Positions 54,785 to 64,000 of a stretch of DNA of 64,000 nt are shown piece by piece. Position 1 is the stretch's first letter. The number at the start of each line of letters is the position of its first letter. The notes under the pieces are model-generated. The model did not search any database and was not told where the DNA came from. It saw nothing but the letters and a program-made list of their open reading frames with translations. The position numbers were made by a program, and so were the translations under genes. The stretch is taken from assembly GCA_964059195.1 (NCBI GenBank), contig CAXKWD010000001.1, positions 221,472,484 through 221,536,483 of the forward strand, in the 5' to 3' direction. The stretch is from Ectobius pallidus. Its lineage: Eukaryota; Arthropoda; Insecta; Blattodea; Ectobiidae.

Positions 54785-54956
54785 TATAAAAAAAGTTTTT
54801 ATATTTTTACCCATCTAAAACTTGTATGAAAGTACAGTACGTGCATTTTAAGACATAAGCACTTGTAAGGAGAAAGGAAAAAGGGGTGGGCCGTGGATGG
54901 AGTTGTTCTGAGAAACCCGCCTCGACTTGGTGTCTCTATAGGAGTGGTGTTTCAGC

Positions 54957-55116
54957 CAGGTTTCACTGTAGTTACATTACGTAGGCCATGATTGAACCGT
55001 TCATTGATATTTGCAGCTCATTAAGTAATTAAGTAAAAGTCAGAAGCAAATAAAGAAGGTCATGCCTGCTGGAACACAGGAGGCCTGGCTTCACAAACCC
55101 TGGTTACCATGGCGAC
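54957..55116 (+). repeat. 159-bp direct repeat, unit 2
   Basis: Same sequence as 53399-53557; ends GTTACCATGGCGAC (55103-55116), also an X-box match. The flanks differ. Confidence 0.85.
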
Positions 55117-55506
55117 GTCTCGATGCTCATCTTCATGATTTATCGATGCTGTCTTCTTAATATTTCACATATGGCACGATCGAGTTTTGAGTTCAAGGAC
55201 GCAGGCAGGCTCTCCCATTATGGTAATGGCGGCGGTATAATCACGCTCTGTTGAGATCCTGTTTTTTCCTCCATCGTATTTAAAACCCGACACAATTGCC
55301 CCATAAATATCCATCCATATCAGACTGGCCTCAAGCGCACACCTTTCAGTTCTAGCGGTGATTATTGGGACAAGATGGACGACGTAAGTTACTCATCGTA
55401 TGCGTTATTCCTTTTTTTTCTGATTTAGTTATAAACTTCAATAGATTGCGGTATCAACACAATGTCGAATTACTGTCTCTCTTTATGGTAATTCTTTCTA
55501 TATATA
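55117..55506 (+). promoter_or_regulatory. Unique region with candidate first or micro exon (55350-55383)
   Basis: TTCAGTT at 55346-55352 fits the arthropod initiator (TCAGT), with TATTTAAA at 55278 and CATAAATA at 55302 upstream, neither at the ideal 30-nt distance. 34 nt later ATGGACGAC is followed by GTAAGT (55384). Alternatively ACCTTTCAG is a 3' splice site and 55350-55383 a 34-nt internal exon. No protein can be named from three codons. Confidence 0.3.
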
Positions 55507-56075
55507 CAGGGCGTTAATGAATAACACCGAAATATTTTACCTGTGTGTAGAGGGGACATAGACAAGCAACTTTTATTAGGAGATTTTTGCTCTTTGGATT
55601 CAATTCTTCCTGTTATAACATAAAATCTCCCAAGGTTATGCACGCCACTGACTTCTAACACTTGAAATCATGGGAAACAAAGAACAGTGAATATTGTGTA
55701 GTGGTCGGGAAAATTGTAAAAAATGACGATTGATATCTTGCAACACCGAGAGAAAAAAAAGACAAACGAAACATTTTTGTTAGCTCTGGAATTAGAAATA
55801 AAAACATAATGCAGTGGCGGACAATCATGTGATTAGTCAGTAAATTTTGCAGATTATGAAAATTCTAAATTATGGTATAACTGTTGATGAATTATTAAGA
55901 ATGAGGTTTCCATCGATCGCTAAGAAGGCACGAAGTCAATTTAATGAAAATTTTAACCCTATTTCGCTCAATTATTGACCTATGAGCACCAAATTTTAAT
56001 GACTTTAATGCCCTATAGCATACACATTTTACGACATAGAGCAAAAATCAAAAAAAGTTGTTTGTCTATGTCTAT
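55507..56075. mobile_element. Family E MITE, copy 5 (right end damaged)
   Basis: TA then CAGGGCGTTAATGAATAACAC and GGGGACATAGACAAGCAAC; the right arm is cut at GTTTGTCTATGTC. About 60 bp near 55680-55780 are unique to this copy. Confidence 0.8.
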
Positions 56076-56111
56076 ATACATATATATAAACTTTTTTCCA
56101 TTTCTCATAAC

Positions 56112-57779
56112 TAGGCTTCGGATTTTAGGTAAAAACCTATTTTAATGCTTAAGTGATATATGGACGAAAACTTGTATATGCATGTTTCATAAGTGACTAT
56201 GCCTAGAATTGATACTTTTATAGGACCTAAAGTAGCCTATTTTTACGTTAGAGCCTAATATTGCCTTTTTGCTTGTTTTTCCTCTAAAATCCAAAATAAG
56301 TTATTTTTTGTTATAAATTCTAGCATTTATTTTCAGTTCGTACTAATTTTTTTAGCTCGGAATGTGCAGTACATAACACATTTGTGACGTGGTTAAAAAG
56401 TAAGGAATGTTTTGTCTTCAGTAGAAAAATTCCTTGGAATTTCAAAGAAAACGTAATGTTTTTCTCCCGACTCCCACATCCAGTAACAAAAAAACAAAAA
56501 ACAAACAAACAAAATAGGTTAATTTTTTTACTGTTATGGTAGCAATGCAGGCCCTAGTAATCTAATATATAAAATCGAAAGTGTGTATGTATGTATATAT
56601 GTATGTATGTTTGTTCCTTATACAAATCTACATTTCTTTACCAATTTACGCGACATTTTGCACACATACCCAGTTAAGCCCGGGAAGTATAGCTGTCAAC
56701 ATTAAAATTGAAACAAATCAGTCCTTCCCTTGAAAATTATATAATTTCTGTGAATATTCTACTGAAAAAAATGAATGTTGTTCAGTTCACATGGCAACAG
56801 TGAATTGTTTACTGTGATTACATAGGGCCTTGGCAACTGGACTTTAACGAATTATGATTCCATCGAAGTAATATATTGGCGAAAATAATTACTGAAAATG
56901 AAATCCACGAAAATATAGCACAGTGTGATGTAGTCACATAACTTTCTCTACCCTCGACATAAGAAATATTTGCTCACTTCACATTTTGATGTAGAATAAG
57001 AGGGACAACTTAAGTGTGTGAGTATGCTATATCAAGATTCTGTAAATAATCCTTTCCGCTGATAAGTTATCCATACCTGTAGGCTTTGTATTAGTTGAGA
57101 AATAGGGATGTTTATCATAGGCCCTAAGCATGGGATGGAACATTTTCAGTCCTATGCTCGCAGTATATTATGTCCTGGGTTTTAGGGGAGGAAAGTATGA
57201 AAGTGATACTGCATTTCTCTTTTATTTCAGCCCCGAAACGGTTGTATGGTAACATGAGAATGAGAAATAAAATTTTCCGTCAAGTCAATACAATCTTATG
57301 TAATTTATGTTTCTTCTTAGGCTATTTCAACCCCTCCCAGGCATGATGTGTAGAAGCAACGGAATGCAGCATTCGACATCCTCTATGAACCATAAAAAGC
57401 TATAGGCCTATCTAGCGTTTTCTGAGGGAATCGTTTGAGTGTGATAAATCTTTTTCAAGTTTTACATACATAAAGTCCTCCATAAGTTAATTTCAAATTA
57501 AAAAATACAAAGCCCGGGCGACGCCGGGCCTTTTCAGCTAGTAGGTCTATATAATTCTTTGTATCATAGGCCTATATCTGTGTTTTGTCATGATTATTGA
57601 TTAATGGTGACTTCAATACTATAATATTCTGCATTGCAATTGATATATTTCAGAAAATTGGCAACTTAACGATTTTATAAGAGACTATTTTACGATTTTT
57701 AGAACCTATTTTCCAATTTTTAGTGCCTATTTTAGGTACCTAAAACAGCATTTTTAGCCACCTAAAAGCCCGAAGTCTA
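56112..57779. mobile_element. Family F hAT-like element, copy 3, split by a Helitron
   Basis: TAGGCTTCGGATTTTAGG at the left and CCTAAAAGCCCGAAGTCTA at the right; CTCATAAC (56104-56111) and CTCTTAAC (57780-57787) are a 7-of-8 target duplication. Without the Helitron the element would be 687 bp. Confidence 0.8.
56561..57541 (+). mobile_element. Non-autonomous Helitron, copy 2, inside F
   Basis: 5' TCTAATATATAAAATCGAAAG after host A; 3' hairpin GCCCGGGCGACGCCGGGC (57512-57529), then CTTTTCAGCTAG and host T. 981 bp with a (GTAT)n region near 56585-56615. No Rep/helicase. Interior includes ACATAACTTTCTCTACCCTC, shared with copy 1. Confidence 0.88.
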
Positions 57780-57789
57780 CTCTTAACTA

Positions 57790-57944
57790 GGTTTCGGAAG
57801 TTTAAGACCTAAAAATTTGGAAAATATGACTGCAAACATTAAGCCTACCTTAAAAATGACTAAATATGACCAAAAAATCCTAAATATGACCTAATAAAAG
57901 AATGTATTTTCTAAAAATAAATGCTCCATTTTAAAATTTTAATG
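57790..57944 (+). mobile_element. Family G-like hAT fragment
   Basis: AGGTTTCGGAAGTTTAAGACC, then AAATATGACCTAATAAAA-type repeats; cut by M copy 4. Confidence 0.55.
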
Positions 57945-58393
57945 AAATCACGGCCTACTATGTATCAACCATCCATGAATCGATTCGAGTTACCATGTTG
58001 TGACCAGTGCTACCAGTGGTGCATATAAGACATAGTTAACCCAATTCAGGTAAGCTAACAACAGAACAGAATAAAAGCACACGAACTGGCTTGCACCGAA
58101 TCGAAATTGTGTTTTTAATCAATGTAGAATTCTATTATTTCAATTTCCAAACAAGTTATGTTGTATAAAATAATCTGTTTTCGTGCCGCTTAGTGGCAGC
58201 ATGTGACGTATTAATCACTGCACACTGATACTTGCGTCTCCAGTAACAACCAGACCATTTTACTCGATAAAATGCCATCCTCGCGATTCCTACAAGAATA
58301 TTGTAAGATAAACGGCCGTGATTGGTGTATATCCGAGGAATTGCTAAACGTTATTGGTCAATATCAAACACGCGGCGTATGAGTGGAATAGTC
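57945..58393 (+). mobile_element. Family M element, copy 4 (left end missing)
   Basis: ATCACGGCCTACTATGTATC to CGTATGAGTGGAATAGTC. The 148-codon frame beginning at 58354 starts inside it and shows no motif. Confidence 0.75.
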
Positions 58394-59035
58394 AGTTACA
58401 AAATCACACTTACAGAAGTCCTCTTCCCAAAGCGCGACATCTTATTGAGATTTCTAATTTCACTATCTTCTTCTCCTCGAGACACAAATACCACATAAAC
58501 ATCCATCTGTGTAGCCGAGGGAAATCTCACATGTGTATAAACATCGGCGTGCATTACAAAGAAAACGGCATTCTTCCCCGGCAGGCACACAGAACACAGA
58601 AATACAGTGTTGAAATACATCAGTACCGAGAAATCCCCTGCTTATGGAGATCCAGTCTGGTTTTAGATCATCTCGCGTGCGTTGGATGCCGTGAAACAAG
58701 GCCATCTGTGACATTTACATCTCGCCAGGATCCTGCTTTCGAACCTTACCTACATAAAGCTTATTTCTCCAGTGATAACACACCTGAATTTAATTTTTGA
58801 TGCCAGGAAATCATAATATATGCAGAATTGCAGGCATAATTAGCATTGCGTTCTGCAATTTGCATATAAATGCCAGCCGTCTCAATGTTAAATCAAGAGA
58901 ACCTGTTTGAAGTTATCACTAATGTCTATCGCTAACTGTACTAGAGTATCTTATATCTCCAACTTGACCATATGGTCATTGCATTCCTGTCCATGGATGT
59001 TACATGCATGTTCAACATGTTGTCTTTGATCATGA
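58394..59035. other. No recognised feature
   Basis: Unassigned; overlapping frames on both strands (58354-58800, 58396-58714) suggest chance openness. Confidence 0.35.
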
Positions 59036-59061
59036 ATAATAATAATAATAATAATAATAAA
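59036..59061. repeat. (AAT)n microsatellite
   Basis: About 8 AAT units just before C copy 6. Confidence 0.9.
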
Positions 59062-59148
59062 ATCAGGTAAACTGATGTAAGAAAGTACCAGAATGCTTTT
59101 GTTTAATCAGTGATAATTGAAATTATGATATGCAGAAAATAAGTTATT

Positions 59149-59957
59149 ACTTCCTCTGCCCGTACCATAGGTACTATAGGTAGAGGAAGTATTGTTTTCG
59201 ACCCCAAAATTCGAACTTGAGTTTTTCGCATATATACACGTTTCAATAGATTTTTGGAAACATGTCTGTGTGTCTGTGTGGAATATCTGTGAACAGGCTA
59301 GCTCGAAAACGGAAAATCGTATGAAAACAAAATTTCGTATTTGGGACAGGTACCTTCTGAAGATGTGAGATGAAGATTGGCGACAAGTTTCTCTTATTTT
59401 TATGGGGACTTTACATGAAGATTTTTTCGTTTTTCGCGATTTTATCGAAAACGGCTCTAACGATTTTCTTTAAATTTTTCACTTGGGTTGCTTATACTAA
59501 GAGCTAAAACTTTTATTTGAAACTTAAAAAAAAAAAAATTATCTGAAGGGTGGTTGTAAACTACCCATTGTTTGTAGATACTCTGTCTTGCCTGATGAAC
59601 AACTCAATACGCGGACATTTACGGCCTCTTATTCTATATAAGTACGTGAAGTGAGAAAGATGTATTGTTGGCCATGCTTACAGCAAAGAAATATCTGAGG
59701 GGAATATTCTATAAATTTCGGAAATTATTCTGAATGGCGGAAAGTTCAATAAACCTTTGCAGTCACTTGTTTTTTCTTCTTTTTTAGTTTGTCCATAGCC
59801 TGTGTTTTTAGTCGCAACATTCAAATGAGGGGCTATAAGGTATTTAGGCTACAGCATAATTAGCGTAAAATTGTGTCTTACGATTCTGTACAAGGATATG
59901 TGAATACTGCTAACTTTTATTTGGGCAGAGGAAGTTATGTGACTTTCACATCAGATT
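59149..59957 (+). mobile_element. Family L element, full copy, inside C
   Basis: ACTTCCTCTGCCC (59149-59161) and GGGCAGAGGAAGT (59923-59935) are perfect 13-bp inverted repeats; about 20 further bases (TATGTGACTTTCACATCAGA) precede the return of C. No protein motif. Confidence 0.72.
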
Positions 59958-59984
59958 TTTTTTGTAATCTATCTCCGAGTTAAG

Positions 59985-60082
59985 CTCCTTAGGGCATGCA
60001 CATCATTCGTTTCCTAGGGGGTGTACAATGGGCCCGCCTATGAGGCCTCCGTACGCGAGCCCGTCAGGGCTCAGCCCCTGAA
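59985..60082 (+). repeat. SINE family K, 5'-truncated copy, inside C
   Basis: TTAGGGCATGCACATCATTC to GCTCAGCCCCTGAACCATA, flanked by TAAGCTCC on both sides (59977-59984, 60083-60090). Tail CCATACCATA in place of (GATAA)n. Confidence 0.85.
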
Positions 60083-60230
60083 CCATACCATAAGCTCCAG
60101 ATCGATTCATTAAGCAGGCCTTACGGAAGAACAGATGTCCAGTTTGATAAGCTTATGTCAAGGAACATGAGGGTAGTGTTATTTGACAAGGCTAAATGTA
60201 GCCTATTCCAACTTCCAAAGCCTTTTAACA

Positions 60231-60660
60231 TAAATGCACGTTTTGTGAACAGTCTAGCCCCAGAACGAAACATCGTGTCCAAAAAATAATATTTCGGTCT
60301 GGTAGGCTACCTACTTAGAATATGACACGAATATTTGCGATAAATTTCGCTTACTTTTAGTGCCACTTTACATTAATAAAATTTAGTTTTTCTCGTAAAC
60401 TGCTCTAAAAGCTAAAATTTTATGTAAAACCTTTTTTTCGCAAAAAATTCTCTGAAGGGTAGTTATAAGATATCCACCGTTTGAAGAACAATAAAGCTTT
60501 GCATGAGGTTGAAACAACTGAATACGCACTCTTTGCAATATATCAGAATGTGAAGGGAGAAAAGTGTAACTTATTGCTCTTGATTAGGACGAAGAAGGTT
60601 GTATGAGTACATTAATCAGCGGGAAAACTTTTAATTGGGGAATGGAAGTTAGTCTATGGG
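60231..60660 (+). mobile_element. Family L fragment
   Basis: CAGAACGAAACATCGTGTCC, TGCCACTTTACATTAATAAA and ATAAAGCTTTGCATGAGG, collinear with the right half of L. Confidence 0.65.
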
Positions 60661-61129
60661 TTTCAAGTCTATTTTTTTTAGTTGGATTAGACAAGAATTA
60701 TGTTTCTAAAATGAGGTCATCTTCCGCGTTTCCCATCACGAGCATTTAAGAGCCGCTTTCGCCAGAGGAATCTGGAGGAGGTGTGGGCGAAACCGGCCCC
60801 ACTGAAATGGGACCGTCACGTCACAAGTAGAATTCACCATCAATGAAATGCTATTCAAGTGGTTAATGGAGATGGCTCGTGTGAAATTGATTTCTACACC
60901 TCAGCAATTAAAAACAAGATAACATCGCTGTGTTCAGAGGGCTTTGGAAAGCTGAGTTTCTCTCCTCATATAAATAGATGCTGCAAAACATCTTCCACAC
61001 TTTCTCACAAACACGTTAAGATCCGAAATATTATTGAGTTGTTTGCATTAGACTCTTTACTGTATAGGTCAGAAGGCTGGATGAACATCTCGCATTTCAT
61101 CAGTTATCGTGGTCGATTGCTTGGAATTC
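60661..61129. other. Unique-looking sequence
   Basis: 60720-61060 is GC-balanced and matches no repeat here; the 110-codon frame at 60859-61191 runs into the hAT end and has no motif. Confidence 0.35.
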
Positions 61130-61137
61130 TCCCCAAA

Positions 61138-62745
61138 CAGGGGCGTATCCAAGATTTATTTTCGGGAGGGGCTCCGAAGTTGATGATCTAAAAATTCCTG
61201 AAAAATGACCTTTAATTTGACCTTAAATTTATGGAAATATGACATGAAAAATTGAAAATATGAGTTAAGATTTCTGAACACAAATTTTAAAAAGGGAATA
61301 TACACTAGTATATTAATTAATACTAACACTGCCTTCTATATCTTACAAGCCATGCTGCTTGAAATCTGGCAACACAGGAGGTAGTCCTATCTGTGGTGGT
61401 CTGTGGGAAGCATTTGAATACGTTTTTATTGCAGATAATTTTCTTCATCACAAATACTCACTTTATTTAGGCCAAATCAGTAGGCCTATATTAGCCTACA
61501 TAGCCTATACTTGTGATGTGCATAATAACGTAACGTGCGGTGACTTCACATATATGAAGGAATTCGTAGTTTTCAGTGTCTCCTCATTATACGTTATGAT
61601 GTCGCGTTTTTTCTTATTTTATTGGTAATAACCTCACTTATCCTGTCAGGCCTACGAGCTCTGTTATTTGACCCACAACAGAGTCATATTTTATTAAGCT
61701 ACTACACTTCTCTGGGTCATTTTGTACCACCACTGAACTAGTTGTCTCAGGTATAATATAACCTAGAACACTGATATCTATCTTCTTGTCACATGCACTT
61801 TGTGGAAGACTATGCCTATGACTGTCACTGAAAAGAATAACTTTGCCTGATTCCTTGGAAGCACTCGGCTTTCCGTTATTTGCTGTCTAAAAATCATCCA
61901 TTCGTTCATCCTTGGCTCCAGTGGTGAACTGTGTTGATTCGCCAGGTTAAGGTTTGAATCCCGTTCATTGGCTTCACCAAACTGTAGGAAAACGCTGAAT
62001 CGATTTTCTAGTAGTAATATTGGGAGAATAGGAGATTGCATATACTACGATTTGGCGTCTACCAGATTGAGATGAATTAGGCCTACTGTGAGCAGCTTGA
62101 TATTTTGATGAAAGTTCATACCAGTAAAAGTGACTATATTTCTCTTCAATTCTTCTTTAATACCAGCCAATTCTTCCTGAAGGACACTAATATCCTACCG
62201 TACCTCTCTCTTGTATTCGTTTGTAGATGGTAATAGCTGATGAACATGAAAATATTCTATGAAAAACTATTCTCTGTTGTACTCAATTCGAGGTGACGGT
62301 GTATATAAATATCTCATTTTGTACACGGTTTTTACCTTCTCTATGCTCTCCAGTTGCTCTTCAGGTGTGTCTAGATGTTCTCTAAACCTTAGGCAATGAT
62401 GACTGGGATTACTTTAAGCTGAAATATGCTTAATTTGCGATGATTCTGATGGAGTTCATTGCTTTATTTACGGCATGTTGATAGCCGATAGGACTACCGA
62501 TGCGATGTTTCCAGATTTAACAACATGGCTTGTAAGATATAGAAGGCAGTGATACTAATAAACAAAGGGTAAGATTTAAGTAATTTATATTACTAATTTT
62601 ATTATTTTATTTTATTGTTATATTTTATATTATTGTTATGAGAATTTAAAGTGGCCTCATGTGCAACATATTAGCATTAGGCCTACTTAACATTTCGGGG
62701 GGGGGCTGTAGCCCCCTCAGCCCCCCCCCCCTGAATACGCCCCTG
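61138..62745. mobile_element. 1.6-kb hAT element with perfect 8-bp TSD, transposase lost
   Basis: CAGGGGCGTATCCAAG at the left and the complement of CAGGGGCGTATTCAGG at the right; TCCCCAAA at 61130-61137 and 62746-62753. Subterminal ATGACCTTTAATTTGACC-type repeats. Inside, 61327-61354 and 62524-62551 are perfect 28-bp inverted repeats (starting CACTGCCTTCTATATCTTAC). No hAT dimerisation motif in any frame. Confidence 0.88.
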
Positions 62746-62753
62746 TCCCCAAA

Positions 62754-63061
62754 CGTGATAGTGTAGGCCTAAACGTTTTTTTTAAATCGGTCTTATGGGA
62801 GAAATACGTCAAGTCGAGACAAATGAATGTAGAAACCACGGCCTCTATTCAGCTTTTTTGTATTGAATATGATATTGATTAAAGTGGGCCTTGACTGCAA
62901 TAGTCTACAGTCAGATGTTTCCCTAACATAGTGAAGCGAGAATAAATTCATCTTATATTTTACATGAAAAAAAGTTTATATTAATTTCTTGGCTATAATA
63001 ATTTTAAAACGGATTTTGATGACATGTCATCTTTTAACTGGAACATCATGAACGTTATGGT
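62754..63061. other. No recognised feature
   Basis: AT-rich spacer. Confidence 0.35.
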
Positions 63062-63518
63062 ATTCAGAAAATAGGCTAAGTTATTCTTTTAAATCGATTT
63101 AAGAGTTAAGCTCCAGATCGATTCATTAAGCAGGGCTTACGGAAGAACAAATGTCTAGTTTGATAAGCATATATGAAGGAATATGTGGGTAGTCTTATTT
63201 CTCAAAGCTAACTGCAACTTCCAAAGCCGTATATGAACACTGTAACACAATATTTTGTCATGAGAACTGAGTTGCATTTGATAAATACTTTCAAATATAC
63301 AGTATTACCATAAAATAGGCAATAAATTGGGCATTACTCCGGTAGTGGTCAACCTATTTGGTCCAATATCGTTAGGCTTCTTGCCATGGACGTTATAAAT
63401 GCCTATACCAAGTTTCATGAAAATCCGATATAGCGTATTCGAGTTATTGCGCATGTTGACAGACGGACAGACATTTCCCGTCCGCCACACAATCTTATAA
63501 AGTAGCATTCTGGCACTT
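63062..63518 (+). mobile_element. Family C element, copy 7 (left end missing)
   Basis: GAGTTAAGCTCCAGATCG to GCATTCTGGCACTT. The minus strand reads LYRIFMKLGIGIYNVHGKKP then NDIGPNRLTTTGVMPNLLPI: the recurrent C peptide with no stop. Confidence 0.78.
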
Positions 63519-63639
63519 AATAACAAAGTCTTGCCTCGCGCATAATGAGGGTTATACAACTGAATATGCACTCCCGCAATGCATCTGTCGAGGCTTGTTG
63601 CAGTATGAAGGGGAGAGATATTCCACTTCAGATTTCTTT

Positions 63640-63672
63640 CTTTCTTTCTTTATATAAATATCTGGGGGGGGG
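63640..63672. repeat. (CTTT)n and poly-G
   Basis: Short CTTT repeat, then GGGGGGGGG; possibly an eroded SINE A tail. Confidence 0.5.
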
Positions 63673-63774
63673 GATTTTTGCAGAATAGCTGCCTTAAAAG
63701 GTTTCCAATTGGATACAGTTAAATATAATTGATTCTAAGAATTATTCCTTTATTATATATTATACTAGCTTAAA

Positions 63775-64000
63775 AAACCCGGCTTCGCCCGGGTTTTGTA
63801 TTTTGTAATTGGAAATTAGCTTATGAAGGATTTTCAATTTTAAATTCTAGGTCCTTATATAGGCATTTATAGTTTGAAATAGGAAGAACGACTTATTACA
63901 CTCAAACTATTCCCTCAGAAAAAGCTTGATATAGTTTTTTATGGCTCATAGAGGATCTAGAATTTTGCATCCCATCGCTTGTACAGTGCACAGCAAGCCT
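63775..64000 (-). mobile_element. Non-autonomous Helitron, copy 3 (runs off the window)
   Basis: Minus strand 3' end: AAACCCGGGCGAAGCCGGG, TTTTTTAAGCTAG, host T. The remaining 225 bp match copy 1 almost exactly. Confidence 0.87.

Larger units (their letters stand above)
59062..60230 (+). mobile_element. Family C element, copy 6, broken by L and SINE K
   Basis: 59062-59148 (prefix and AAGTACCAGAATGC), then after L 59958-59984 (GTAATCTATCTCCGAGTTAAG), then after SINE K 60083-60215 (AGATCGATTCATTAAGCAGG). Its right half is missing. Confidence 0.78.

Noticed and set aside
58354..58800. 148-codon plus-strand frame
   Set aside because: Begins within M copy 4, overlaps long frames on the other strand and has no known motif or codon pattern.

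Overview
The window looks like intergenic or, more probably, intronic DNA from a large, repeat-rich insect genome. A (GGTTA)n stretch, the hexapod telomere unit, sits at 17568-17610. The coding remnants are LINEs, mariner and pogo relatives of arthropod type. AT-rich sequence is sprinkled with the AGGCCTA motif. The endonuclease-type LINE remnants (23.2-23.6 kb and 50.0-50.5 kb) resemble a family I associate with cockroaches, so Blattodea is my best guess, but that is inference. I see no intact host protein-coding gene, no true tRNA or rRNA gene and no CRISPR array.

Most of the window is a layered deposit of transposons. (1) tRNA-derived SINEs of at least six kinds, here called A, B, J, K, Q and R; several still have target-site duplications (TSDs). 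(2) Five LINE remnants, all broken. One of them (25.7-26.6 kb) has an in-frame RNase H domain and a 14-bp TSD. (3) Cut-and-paste elements: mariner transposase remnants (family H and 53.6 kb); Tc1/mariner-type elements with TA duplications and about 75-bp inverted ends (E); a pogo-like element with a Psq-type helix-turn-helix (21.8-23.1 kb); hAT-type elements with 8-bp TSDs (6.98, 13.19, 20.8, 56.1 and 61.1 kb); TTAA-flanked foldback elements with about 260-bp arms (O); and a roughly 500-bp family with 13-bp inverted ends (C, seven copies). (4) Helitrons with A|T insertion points and CTAG 3' ends (36.6, 56.6 and 63.8 kb). (5) Families D, L, M and S, recognised because several copies occur in the window.

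Nesting gives relative ages: D inside M (41 kb), L and SINE K inside C (59-60 kb), a Helitron inside a hAT-like element (56 kb), a 173-bp MITE inside F (1.9 kb), SINE B inside C (11.1 kb), and a hAT MITE inside P (13.2 kb) whose empty site is kept in a second P copy at 48.09 kb.

The most interesting non-transposon signal is three plus-strand sites (2754, 32293, 50501). In each, a pyrimidine-rich 3' splice site is joined directly to GTGAGT or GTAAGT and followed 33-51 nt later by a second GTAAGT. That is the layout of recursive-splicing ratchet points with short RS-exons. It suggests that the whole window lies inside a very long plus-strand intron. A further candidate short or first exon ends at 55383.
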